Program-made: the position numbers and the translations under genes
Notes under the pieces: generated by a model
The model's input: only the letters and a program-made list of their open reading frames with translations
Databases searched by the model: none
Told to the model about the DNA's origin: nothing
Part shown: one piece after another, positions 1 through 8,600 of the stretch
How the letters are laid out: every line of letters begins with the position of its first letter
Numbering within the stretch: position 1 is the first letter of the stretch
Source: Candidatus Obscuribacterales bacterium
GTDB taxonomy: Bacteria; Cyanobacteriota; Vampirovibrionia; Obscuribacterales; Obscuribacteraceae
Assembly (NCBI GenBank): GCA_021732245.1
Contig: JAKFVJ010000300.1
Coordinates: forward strand, 1 to 15,493
Length of the DNA stretch: 15,493 nucleotides
Direction: 5' to 3'

Positions 1-2
1 TG

Positions 3-2096
3 CATTCGCGGGCAAGAGATGCTCTTAATCAGTACCGCATTGATAAAGCGGCGGAGACTGATGCGCTGGTTGCTACGTTGCACAATGTTTCGCTGGCATA
101 CAAAACTGAAGGCAATGAGGTTGACCGATTAGGCGCTATTGGAGCCGTGATCGAGCATAAGCTTGATTCCATCATTGAACAATGCGAAAAACATTCTTTG
201 CTCGCCGGCAGTAATTATTTGCCATTGCTGCCTAAGTTCTATAAGAGTCAGAGAGCGGTTCTGCTGAGTTTTCTGGAGAACGTCGAGCTGGTCTCAACAT
301 CGCAGGACCAATCGCTGATTGCTGCAGTCAAGTTCGTGCTAAATCATAAATCAAGTCGCGCCGAATGGCTCACCGTCCCGGCTGACATCGATTTGTCGTT
401 CGTATCGGATAAGTGGATGCCGGTGGTTACCGGACACAAGAATCCAAACGCGCTCTTTGACAAAGTTCATCGCCGCAACTTCGAGCTGTGTATTTTTACA
501 CAGGTCATGAACGAATTGAAGTCTGGCGATCTTTGCATCCCTCTCAGCGACAAGTTCCGAGACTACCGGGACCAGCTCATCTCATGGGCCGAATACGAAG
601 AAGGCGTTGCGCTCTTTGCCGAGCAGGCTGGTATCGATTCTGATCCCAAGCGCTTTGTGGAAGGATTGCAAAAGCAATTAAACCAGGCTGCGGCAAAAGC
701 CGATCAAGGCTTTCCATCGAATGAATATCTAAGCATCGAAAACGGAGAGCCTGTCTTAAAACGGCTTACGGCTAGTCCAGCGCCACCGGGGCTGGAGTCA
801 TTTGAAGCGACTCTCAAGCAATACATGAAAGAGAATGATGTTCTGAATATTCTCTGGGAGACTGACCAGTGGCTCAATTGGACCAAGCACTTCGGACCAA
901 TATCCGGGCTCGATACAAAGATCGATAATCCTCAAGAACGATACGTCATCACAAGCTTTTGCTACGGCTGCAATCTGGGACCCACTCAGACTGCGCGCTC
1001 AGTCAAGATTTTGGACAGACGTCAGATCTCGTTCATCAACCAGCGACATGTGACGGAACAAAAACTAAACGAAGCGATTGTCACCGTCATCAATGCCTAT
1101 CGCGACTTCCCGCTGCAAAAGCTTTGGGGACTGGGGAAAACGGCTTCAGCGGACGGCACCAAGTGGGATCTCTATCCTCAAAACTTGATGTCCGAATACC
1201 ACATTCGCTACGGCGGATACGGTGGCATCGGTTACTACCTGATAGCTGACAGCTACATTGCACTCTTCTCGCGTTTCACTACGTGCGGTTCATGGGAAGG
1301 GCATTACATCCTGGACTTCGTTACCGAGAATGATTCAGAAGTTCAACCCGATACTGTGCATGCTGATACGCAAGGACAGAGCGCCCCAATCTTTGGCTTG
1401 GCACAGCTGCTTGGGATTCAGCTTATGCCCAGAATCCGCAACTGGAAGGACTTGCATTTCTACAGGCCGCATGAGGATTCTCGGTACGAGCACATTGATG
1501 CGCTCTTCGATGAACAGATCAATTGGGATCTGATCGAAGCTATGCTGCCGGATATGCTGAGAGTGGCTCTCTCTGTCAAAGCTGGCAAAATCACTCCCTC
1601 AGCCATTCTGAGAAGGCTCGCTACTTACAGTCGCAAGAACAAATTGTACTTTGCCTTTCGTGAGCTCGGCCGCGTCATTCGCACCAAATTCCTGCTGCAG
1701 TACATGACAGATATCGACGTAAGACGCATGATCTTAGTCGCCACAAATAAGAGTGAGCGCTTCAATCAATTCGCCGACTTCCTGATGTTTGGCGGCAAAG
1801 GTATCATTGCCGAGAATGTGAGAGACGAACAACGCAAGGTCATCAAATACAATCACCTGGTGGCAAATCTGGTAATTCTCCACACCTTGGTCACAATGAG
1901 TGAATCACTTCAGCAAATGGTGGCTGATGGACATGCCATCGACCAGCAGGCGCTCGCCTGCCTCAGCCCGTATCAGACCGAGCACATCAATCGATTTGGA
2001 AACTACGAACTTAAAACCAGTCAAGAGATTACAACGCTCGAACCAGCGATGAGCATTACCTTCCTTGATGATGTCATGACCCCGGCGGGGTTTTGA
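3..2096 (+). CDS. tnpA: Tn3-family transposase TnpA, 5'-truncated by the window edge
   Basis: This is the C-terminal 697 residues of a Tn3-family transposase, which cuts and joins transposon ends during replicative transposition. The frame is open to the window start, so no start codon is visible. Family members are usually about 950-1000 aa, so roughly 290 N-terminal residues (the end-binding region) lie outside. The catalytic DDE triad is visible: Asp at codon 1152-1154 (context SADGTKWD), Asp at 1365-1367 (HADTQGQS) and Glu at 1755-1757 (NKSERFNQ). The family C-terminal signature ends around SPYQTEHINRFGNYEL. About 25 further residues follow, which may be read through the transposon's own inverted repeat. 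The ars operon starts 95 bp downstream. No frameshift is seen in the visible part, so the enzyme may be active. Confidence 0.93.
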   Translation, partial: HSRARDALNQYRIDKAAETDALVATLHNVSLAYKTEGNEVDRLGAIGAVIEHKLDSIIEQCEKHSLLAGSNYLPLLPKFYKSQRAVLLSFLENVELVSTSQDQSLIAAVKFVLNHKSSRAEWLTVPADIDLSFVSDKWMPVVTGHKNPNALFDKVHRRNFELCIFTQVMNELKSGDLCIPLSDKFRDYRDQLISWAEYEEGVALFAEQAGIDSDPKRFVEGLQKQLNQAAAKADQGFPSNEYLSIENGEPVLKRLTASPAPPGLESFEATLKQYMKENDVLNILWETDQWLNWTKHFGPISGLDTKIDNPQERYVITSFCYGCNLGPTQTARSVKILDRRQISFINQRHVTEQKLNEAIVTVINAYRDFPLQKLWGLGKTASADGTKWDLYPQNLMSEYHIRYGGYGGIGYYLIADSYIALFSRFTTCGSWEGHYILDFVTENDSEVQPDTVHADTQGQSAPIFGLAQLLGIQLMPRIRNWKDLHFYRPHEDSRYEHIDALFDEQINWDLIEAMLPDMLRVALSVKAGKITPSAILRRLATYSRKNKLYFAFRELGRVIRTKFLLQYMTDIDVRRMILVATNKSERFNQFADFLMFGGKGIIAENVRDEQRKVIKYNHLVANLVILHTLVTMSESLQQMVADGHAIDQQALACLSPYQTEHINRFGNYELKTSQEITTLEPAMSITFLDDVMTPAGF
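2045..2083 (-). repeat. possible degenerate Tn3 inverted repeat overlapping the end of tnpA
   Basis: The last bases of this stretch read GTCATGACCCC. That resembles the outer end of a Tn3-type inverted repeat in the orientation expected downstream of tnpA (complement GGGGTC-TGAC, with one extra base). Further inward, short blocks (TTCC, TGAG, CG) match Tn3-like ends only if gaps are allowed. It would explain the unusual 25-aa tail of the transposase. The match to the clear inverted repeat at 10846 is only partial, so this is tentative. Confidence 0.28.
2079..2094 (+). terminator. short GC hairpin with T-run at the tnpA stop
   Basis: ACCCC and GGGGT form a 5-bp stem around a GGC loop, followed by TTT that runs into the tnpA stop codon. 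It looks like a minimal Rho-independent terminator separating tnpA from the ars genes. The stem is short and the T-run is weak. The same bases could be part of the transposon end instead. Confidence 0.3.
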
Positions 2097-2177
2097 CCAG
2101 GATCCTTACCGCCCGTCAATTATGCACACATGCAAACCTTGATCAGTTTCTTGCTTGAGAATTGCTGTGCTGACAAT

Positions 2178-2183
2178 GGAGGT
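2178..2183 (+). promoter_or_regulatory. ribosome binding site deciding the arsI start
   Basis: GGAGGT is a near-perfect Shine-Dalgarno sequence. It leaves 8 nt before the ATG at 2192 but only 2 nt before the in-frame ATG at 2186. The downstream start, giving MKRFHVHV, is therefore preferred. Confidence 0.75.
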
Positions 2184-2191
2184 AAATGCTG

Positions 2192-2656
2192 ATGAAGAGA
2201 TTTCACGTACATGTTGCAGTGTCTGACTTGGAGCAATCGATACAGTTCTATTCAACGTTCTTCAATGCCCAGCCGACGGTGAAGAAGGAAGACTATGCCA
2301 AATGGATGCTTGATGATCCTCGAATAAACTTTGCGATTTCCACACGCGGTAGAGAGCCGGGCCTCGACCATCTTGGAATTCAGGTTGAAGATGCTGAAGA
2401 TCTGAAGGAAATTTCTTTGCGTCTAAAGGCGGCTCAGCAACCTGTTCTTGAGCAAGAGCAGACTACATGTTGTTATGCCAAAGCTGACAAAGCTTGGGTG
2501 CATGATCCGCAAGGAATTGCCTGGGAGTCGTTTTACACAACGGGAAGTGCCACCACTTACGGTGAGGACGCCGAGCTTCAAAATCAAAGTAAATCAGCCT
2601 GTTGCGCTCCGGATGTGGAAAGTGTATCGGTGCAAATCGGCAAGAAATGCAGCTAA
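2192..2656 (+). CDS. arsI: ArsI/CadI-family C-As lyase (glyoxalase fold)
   Basis: This 154-aa protein matches the ArsI/CadI branch of the vicinal-oxygen-chelate superfamily. ArsI is an Fe(II)-dependent dioxygenase that cleaves the carbon-arsenic bond of trivalent methyl- or aryl-arsenicals, releasing As(III). Visible marks are the N-terminal HVHV (His5/His7), LDHLGIQ (His60) and AWESF (Glu112), the expected metal ligands. The vicinal cysteine pair Cys93-Cys94 in TTCCYAKADKAWV should bind the arsenical. A Cys-rich tail (Cys137, Cys138, Cys153) follows. The gene overlaps the aquaporin gene by 10 bp, forming an operon with it and arsC. CadI (cadmium-induced) proteins are close relatives, but the Cys pair and ars context favour ArsI. 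Confidence 0.88.
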   Translation: MKRFHVHVAVSDLEQSIQFYSTFFNAQPTVKKEDYAKWMLDDPRINFAISTRGREPGLDHLGIQVEDAEDLKEISLRLKAAQQPVLEQEQTTCCYAKADKAWVHDPQGIAWESFYTTGSATTYGEDAELQNQSKSACCAPDVESVSVQIGKKCS

Positions 2657-3309
2657 AACACAAACTCATAGCAGAATTTCTAGGAACCGCCTTCCTTCTG
2701 GCGACAGTTGTCGGTTCAGGAATCATGGGTGAACGTCTAGCCGCCGGCAATGTGGCTATTGCACTGTTGGCTAATACTCTTGCAACTGGCGCTATTCTTA
2801 CGTGCTTGATTTTGACATTTAGCAAAATCTCCAGTCATTTCAACCCTGCGGTTACATCTGTTACTGCCGGGCTTGGACAACTGCGTTGGCAGGTTGTGCC
2901 AGCGTTTGTGATTGTGCAGATGATTGCTGCAGTCACTGGAGTTGTTGTTGCTAATCTTATGTTCGGTCTGCCACCACTTTCTTTGTCGATACATGAGCGA
3001 ACTGGTTATGCTCAATGGTTTAGTGAAGGCGTTGCTACTTTTGGATTGATTACAGTTATTCTCTTTGGAGATAAATACAGAGCGGAAGCAGTTCCATACA
3101 TCGTCGGTGCTTACATTACCGCTGCCTATTGGTTCACATCATCTACTTCGTTTGCTAATCCTGCCGTAACGATTGCTCGTTGTTTGTCAAACACCTTCGC
3201 AGGTATCAGGCCGCAGGACGTAGGTGGATTTGTGGCAGCTCAAACTATTGGTGCAGCCTTGGCCGCAATCTTGTTTTGGTGGTTTCACAAAGGAGAAGGG
3301 GTTGCATGA
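2647..3309 (+). CDS. aqpS: aquaporin-family arsenite channel (AqpS-like)
   Basis: This is a 220-aa MIP/aquaporin-family membrane channel with about six transmembrane segments. Both NPA boxes are present: NPA at residues 66-68 (HFNPAVT) and at 171-173 (FANPAVTIARCL). In ars operons such channels (AqpS type) let As(OH)3 leave the cell down its gradient, replacing an ArsB or ACR3 pump. The ATG at 2647, giving MQLKHKLIAEFLGT, is the natural family N-terminus; an upstream in-frame start at 2602 would add implausible residues inside arsI. It overlaps arsI by 10 bp and arsC by 4 bp (ATGA), implying translational coupling. The specificity for arsenite is inferred from context. Confidence 0.9.
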   Translation: MQLKHKLIAEFLGTAFLLATVVGSGIMGERLAAGNVAIALLANTLATGAILTCLILTFSKISSHFNPAVTSVTAGLGQLRWQVVPAFVIVQMIAAVTGVVVANLMFGLPPLSLSIHERTGYAQWFSEGVATFGLITVILFGDKYRAEAVPYIVGAYITAAYWFTSSTSFANPAVTIARCLSNTFAGIRPQDVGGFVAAQTIGAALAAILFWWFHKGEGVA

Positions 3310-3707
3310 AAGTGATTTTTGCATGCGTGCATAATGCCGGACGTTCGCAGATGGCCGCTGCGTTTTTCAATTTGCTGGCTGATCAGAAAAAAGATCAAGC
3401 GTGGTCTGCCGGCACGGAGCCCGGCCAGAGCGTTCATCCGGAAGTAATAACTGCCATGAACGAAATTGGAATCGATTTGAGCAAGGCAAAACCGCAACTT
3501 CTAACTGATAAATTGGCGCGAAGAGCCGACCTGCTGATCACAATGGGTTGTGGCGAAGCATGTCCATACGTTCCGGGGCTACTGCGCGACGATTGGCCGC
3601 TTTCTGATCCAAAAGGCAAATCGATTGAAGAGGTCCGCAAGGTTCGGGATCATATTCGCCAGAGGGTTGAAAGCTTGTTGGCAAGCAATCAACTCTTGAG
3701 AGGTTGA
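3306..3707 (+). CDS. arsC: arsenate reductase ArsC, thioredoxin-coupled (LMW-phosphatase type)
   Basis: This 133-aa protein reduces arsenate to arsenite using a cysteine relay. The N-terminal phosphatase-like loop CVHNAGR (Cys7-x5-Arg13) binds the oxyanion. Cys82 and Cys86 in MGCGEACPYVPG are the likely relay cysteines, as in thioredoxin-dependent ArsC. The DPKGK motif near residue 101 supplies the conserved general-acid Asp. The start at 3306 overlaps the aquaporin stop (ATGA) and has a good ribosome binding site, GGAG, about 10 nt upstream. The length is typical for the family. ArsC and ArsI both yield As(III), which the aquaporin can release. Confidence 0.93.
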   Translation: MKVIFACVHNAGRSQMAAAFFNLLADQKKDQAWSAGTEPGQSVHPEVITAMNEIGIDLSKAKPQLLTDKLARRADLLITMGCGEACPYVPGLLRDDWPLSDPKGKSIEEVRKVRDHIRQRVESLLASNQLLRG

Positions 3708-3715
3708 TTTGGTTG

Positions 3716-3756
3716 GTTGTCATCGCCGTAGACAAAAGAGGTTTTGTCTAACTCTT
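3716..3756 (+). repeat. site A: palindromic block shared with sites B, C and D
   Basis: A perfect 9-bp inverted repeat, TAGACAAAA (3729-3737) and TTTTGTCTA (3742-3750), surrounds a 4-bp spacer GAGG. It is preceded by GTTGTCAT (3716-3723) and followed by TCTT. The whole block closely matches site B at 12430 and shares its left half (GTTGTCA, then TAGACAAAA) with site C at 14720. It starts 8 bp after the arsC stop and marks the border between the ars operon and the efflux genes. There is no T-run, so it is not a typical terminator. It looks like a relic or relative of a tyrosine-recombinase site. Confidence 0.75.
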
Positions 3757-3827
3757 AAGCTGCACTGCAAAGGGTAGCCTGGGTCTTGAAACCGGTATTC
3801 TCTGCTGCTTCTTCTTGTCAAACGCCC

Positions 3828-3833
3828 TATAAT
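3828..3833 (+). promoter_or_regulatory. candidate -10 promoter element for the metal-efflux genes
   Basis: A perfect TATAAT lies 32 bp before the ATG of the small exported protein. No good -35 hexamer is seen 16-18 bp upstream (CTGCTT at best). If it is a promoter, it probably needs an activator. Confidence 0.4.
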
Positions 3834-3865
3834 CAATATGTCTTACTAAAAATGGCTGCTTAGAG

Positions 3866-4249
3866 ATGTCTCGCCCGGTAATCGTAGTTTTGATGTTGCT
3901 GGTCCTTATATGGACAAGCACGTTGTTGCATGACGTTGCAGAAGCTTTCGATGATTACCATTCCGTAGCGGCGACATCCTGCTCGAATTCCCCGCACATC
4001 GCATCAAGTAGTCAAGCGACGCCGTCAGTAGGCCAAGCGGAAGCGCCTGAGCACTTCCATTTCGCCGGAGCCATTTCAAGACACAACAATAATTCGGTGC
4101 AATCGGAAAGTGCTCCGATGCCTGCTTACGTTTCTTGGGGAAACAACTGGGATTCAGTGGGCTGCGCCAGATATGGGCGTGCACCGCCGCATAGTTACAA
4201 GACCTTTCAAACCAGACTTTACTTAGTAAACAGGCAGCTGCTCATTTAA
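3866..4249 (+). CDS. small exported His-containing protein of unknown family, upstream of czcBA
   Basis: This 127-aa protein has a hydrophobic N-terminus (VIVVLMLLVLIWTSTLL) with a plausible signal-peptidase site after AEA (residue 27), so it is probably periplasmic or anchored. The mature part has scattered His (HFH at 63-65), Cys39 and Cys100, and a conserved-looking C-terminus RAPPHSYKTFQTRLYLVNRQ. I do not recognise a family. Small secreted proteins such as CzcI lie in the same place beside czc operons elsewhere, so a role in metal sensing or buffering is an inference from position. No strong ribosome binding site precedes the ATG. A 132-bp gap without other genes separates it from czcB. 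Confidence 0.6.
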   Translation: MSRPVIVVLMLLVLIWTSTLLHDVAEAFDDYHSVAATSCSNSPHIASSSQATPSVGQAEAPEHFHFAGAISRHNNNSVQSESAPMPAYVSWGNNWDSVGCARYGRAPPHSYKTFQTRLYLVNRQLLI

Positions 4250-4381
4250 AGCGGATTGGCTTGGCTCATGCTCACGTAGTTTGATATGTGATCGAGCCCA
4301 CCATGTCTTCTTTCGTTGCCGCCAGCACCCCGTTATGGTGCCGGTCTGCGCAGTTGTTTCGTCTACGTGAAAGCCATCATC

Positions 4382-5605
4382 ATGAAAAAACCTGTTGTAT
4401 TGTCACTTACCCTGTTTACGTTCTCTTGTGTGGCGCTGACCAGCTGTTCACGGCAAGAAGCTCATGAAGACGTTTCAGCGCCAGCCGGTCCTGTGGACAG
4501 AATCACGCTGTCGCCCAAGGCAATTGAGCATTTTGGACTGACTGTAGTTACCGTGGTTCAAAGGTCGGACATTCAGACGCTCAGCACAACAGGCGAAATC
4601 AAGGCAGATGAGAACAGAGTCTTTCACATCAATTCACTGTCCAATGGCCGTGTCGTTACCGACAACGTCATGCTTGGTGACATCATCCATCCAGGACAGA
4701 CGCTTGCCGTCGTCCAAAACCTAGATGTGGCAAAGGTATACGGAGACTACATTCATCAAGCCCATCAGAACAAGATGGATATCAACCTGTCCGAGACGCG
4801 TCTGGCGCTGGCAACAAAAAACTACAACCGCATAAAAGCTCTCTACCAGGAGAAGATCGCCGCAGAGAAGGACTTTCTTAAGGCAGAAGCCGACAAGGAA
4901 TTGGAGCAAGAAACACTTCGAGGGCTCAAGGAGCACGCCACGCATATTAAGGAAGAAGCAAGAGCCATGCTGGCTGCTTATGGTGTGAAGCTGGGCGATG
5001 GTCACTCCGACCACATCGAAAGCAATAGCCCAATCACTACACCGCGCGGTGGCGTCATCATTAAAAAGACAGTGACGGTTGGCGATGTTGTCTCTAATTC
5101 TGAGCCGCTCTATGTGGTCGGTGATTTAAGTCATGTGTGGCTGGACATCGCCGTTTACGACAAACAATTGCAGAGCATCAAGGAAGGCGACGAGATTTCG
5201 TTTACCAGCGACAGCCTGCCTGGACGCATTCTTAAAAGCCACATTAGCTATATCAAGCCATCCACTGAAGATGGTAGCGGCACCTTCGTAGCAAGAGCTG
5301 TCCTCGATAATCCGCATCTGGATTTGAAGCCGGGGATGCTAGGACAAGTGAAAATTCATCAACGGCACGCCGAACAGTTAGCTTTTATCCCCGGCGATGC
5401 GCTTCAAAAGTACGGGAAAGAGCAATTCGTCTTCTTGGCAGAACCGGGTGGCTCTTACAAGAAACAACCAGTTGAGCTGGCGAAGAAAGTGGAAGGCGGC
5501 TATCTGATAACTCATGGTCTCACGCCTGGGCAACGAATCGTCAGTAAAGGTAGCTTCACTCTCAAGGCTGAAATGCTCAAAGGCACGATGGCAGGTGAAG
5601 ACTGA
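4382..5605 (+). CDS. czcB: RND efflux periplasmic adaptor lipoprotein, CzcB/CusB type
   Basis: This 407-aa membrane-fusion protein links an inner-membrane RND pump to an outer-membrane channel. The chosen ATG gives MKKPVVLSLTLFTFSC; the signal ends in a lipobox LTSC with Cys22 as the lipid-anchored residue. An in-frame upstream extension from 4316 would bury this signal. The order is: first half of the lipoyl-like domain (about 80-112), a long helical hairpin rich in Glu, Lys and Ala (115-200), second lipoyl half (214-250), beta-barrel (250-325) and membrane-proximal domain (330-400). The stop overlaps the czcA start (TGATG). The metal substrate cannot be read from this subunit. Confidence 0.9.
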   Translation: MKKPVVLSLTLFTFSCVALTSCSRQEAHEDVSAPAGPVDRITLSPKAIEHFGLTVVTVVQRSDIQTLSTTGEIKADENRVFHINSLSNGRVVTDNVMLGDIIHPGQTLAVVQNLDVAKVYGDYIHQAHQNKMDINLSETRLALATKNYNRIKALYQEKIAAEKDFLKAEADKELEQETLRGLKEHATHIKEEARAMLAAYGVKLGDGHSDHIESNSPITTPRGGVIIKKTVTVGDVVSNSEPLYVVGDLSHVWLDIAVYDKQLQSIKEGDEISFTSDSLPGRILKSHISYIKPSTEDGSGTFVARAVLDNPHLDLKPGMLGQVKIHQRHAEQLAFIPGDALQKYGKEQFVFLAEPGGSYKKQPVELAKKVEGGYLITHGLTPGQRIVSKGSFTLKAEMLKGTMAGED

Positions 5606-8600
5606 TGGAAAACTTCTTCGCTAATCTAGTCAAACATAAATTGCCTATCTGTCTCTTCTTCTTTCTGGCAGTCGTTGGTGGCATTCAAGCACTAACATAT
5701 TTGCCGATTGATGCCTTTCCTGACCTGGCGAACAACCAGGTGCAGATCCTGACAGACGCGCCCGGAATGGCGCCGCTCGAAGCCGAGCAACTTGTGACCA
5801 TACCTATCGAATCAATTATGAACGGGTTGCATGGTGTCACTAGAGTGCGCTCGATGTCTAAGTTTGGACTATCGGTCGTGTCTGTCGTCTTTCACGACAA
5901 CATTGATACATACTTTGCTAGGCAGTTGGTTTTCGAGCGTCTGCAGTCGGCGCGAGCGCGCTTACCAAAGGGGATCGAACCACAACTGGGTCCGGTTGCG
6001 ACGGCAATGGGTGAAATTTATCATTACGTGGTAGAAGGCAAATCTTATAGCTCAACCGATCTTAAAACACTGCAAGACTGGGACGTTAAGTATCAGCTGA
6101 GATCTGTGCCAGGTGTTGCCGAGGTCAATACTTTCGGTGGCAATACTCAGGAGTATGTCGTCAGCATCTTTCCCGTCAAGCTCCAGCAATATGGATTGAC
6201 TTTGCAGGACGTGTTTGATGCGCTGGAAAAGAACAACAACAATTTTGGAGCGGGAGTGATTAATCATGATGCCGAGCAGTACACAGTGCGGGGCGTCGGG
6301 AGAGTGCGCAATATCGCTGATATCGAAAACATTGTCGTAAAGTCCCGCAATGGCGTGCCGATTTACGTGCGCAGCATTGCCAATGTAGGTGTCGGCACTG
6401 CCTTGAGGCAGGGTGCTGCAACCAAGGACGGCATGGGAGAAGTAGTAACTGGCATAGTAATGATGCTTAAAGGTGAAAACAGTCGCGACGTAATTGAACG
6501 TGTTAAAGAGCGTATCGAGCAGATCAAGAAGACGTTGCCGGAAGGTGTGACTCTCAGACCATTCTACGATCAGTCAGTTCTTGTGGACCAAACTATCCAC
6601 ACTGTTGCAACGAACCTAGTTGAAGGCGGCGCGCTCGTCATTCTTGTGCTATTGGTAATGCTAGGGAATTTGCGTGCTGCGCTGATTGTTGCCGTAGCGA
6701 TTCCCATTTCAATGATGTTCTCATTCATGGGCATGAAAGAGATGGGCATCACGGCTAACATAATGAGTCTGGGCGCAGTCGATTTCGGAATGATCGTCGA
6801 CGGCTCTATAGTCATGGTTGAAAACAGTCTCCGTCGATTGGCTCACAATGACGATGAACAGATAAGTAACTTCCAGATCATTCAGGACTCGATTCGCGAG
6901 ATGGCCCGACCGATTCTTTTTGGTGTCCTAATCATCACCGTCGTTTATATGCCTGTACTCGCACTTGAAGGCATGGAATACAAAATGTTTTCGCCGATGG
7001 TTTTCACCGTTTGCTTTGCCCTTCTGGGATCATTGTTGGTAGCTATGACGCTCACTCCGGTTCTGTGCTCGTTGTTGCTACGAGGCAAGGTTAGGGAATG
7101 GGAGAGTTTCATCATCAAAGCAACGAAAGCGCCCTATCTTGCCAGCCTCGAATGGTGTCTGAAACACCGCCTTATCACGGTGATTGTTGCGCTGGTATTG
7201 CTTTCGGCTACGGTCATTTCATTGCCATTCCTGGGAGTCGAATTTGTGCCAAGACTGGAGGAGGGAAACATAATTATCGAGACGCGGAATCTGCCCAGCA
7301 TCTCTCTGCCAGAAGCTGTGAAGGTCTCCACCAATATTGAGCGCGCCATCAAGAATGTTCCTGAAATTACGACCGTTGTGTGTCGTACAGGCAGACCGGA
7401 TCTTGCGACCGATCCAATGGGTGTATATCAAACTGACGTGTACGTTATGCTGAAACCCCGCGAGCGTTGGCGTTCGGGGATGACGAAAGAGAAGCTCGTA
7501 GACGAGTTGAGACAACTTCTTGCTGAGCAGGTGCCCGGCGCGAACTTCAATTTTACCCAGCTCATAGCAATGCGCGTAGACGAGCTCGTCTCAGGAGTGC
7601 GATCGGATGTGGCTGTGAAAATCTTTGGCGACGACCTGGACGTGCTTACCGAAAAGGCGGCTGAGGTGGAAAAAGTCCTGCAGACAGTCAAGGGACAGAC
7701 AGATCTGCAAGTGGAAAAGCTCACAGGAAGCGGACAACTGCTAATCACGCCGGATAGAGAACGAATGGCTCGATACGGCGTCAATATTTCTGACATTCAG
7801 GACGTTGTGCAAACAGCGGTCATGGGCGTGGCTGTCTCGGAAGTGTTAGAGGGGCGCAGGCGCTTCGAATTGAGAGTCAAATTTCCTGAAGGAAGCAACA
7901 TTGATCCTCAAGCGGTGCAAAACCTGTTGGTGCAGAACTCTGCTGGTAAGCGGTTGCCGCTGGCGCAAGTGGCCACTGTTGAACTCAACGAAGGGGTAGA
8001 TGTAATAAATCGAGAATTTGCCCAGCGGCGCATTGTGGTTCAGTGCAATGTACGTAACCGAGATATAGGCACGTTTGTGAAAGAGGCGCAAGACAAGCTG
8101 GCTTCTTTCAAATTGCCACCGGGTTATTACATACAATGGAGTGGTCAGTTCGAGAACCAACAGCGAGCAATGAAGAAACTCACGTTCGTCGTGCCGCTTT
8201 CCATATTGATCATATTCTTCCTGCTTACAGCCACCTTTGCCTCAATAAAAGATGCTCTTCTAGTTTTGCTGAATGTTCCTTTCGCTTTAATAGGAGGCGT
8301 GGTTGCGCTGTGGATACGCGGAATGTATCTGAGCGTTCCCGCTTCAATCGGCTTCATCGCGCTGTTTGGTGTAGCAGTCTTGAACGGGCTTGTTCTAATC
8401 TCATATATCAACAAACTTATTGGAGACGGTGTGGTACCAAAGGCAGCGATTCGTCAGGCGTGTGAGGTGCGACTCAGGCCGGTTCTGATGACGGCTATGG
8501 TTGCTGCTCTCGGGTTTTTACCGATGTCACTCTCCACCGGTTCTGGTGCAGAAGTTCAAAAGCCATTAGCAACAGTAGTCATCGGCGGCATTGTCACATC

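Noticed and set aside
959..1533. Plus-strand frames inside the transposase gene
   Set aside because: They overlap the conserved catalytic core of TnpA in another frame and show no recognisable features.
2087..2125. GGGGTTTTGACC as the left end of another Tn3 element facing right
   Set aside because: Only the first bases resemble the repeat at 10846; the inner part (AAAAC, ACGCTAA blocks) is missing. It is more simply the second arm of the GC hairpin.
3729..3750. Site A hairpin as a Rho-independent terminator after arsC
   Set aside because: The 9-bp stem is AT-rich and no T-run follows. The shared flanking GTTGTCA motif with B and C fits a recombination or protein-binding site better.
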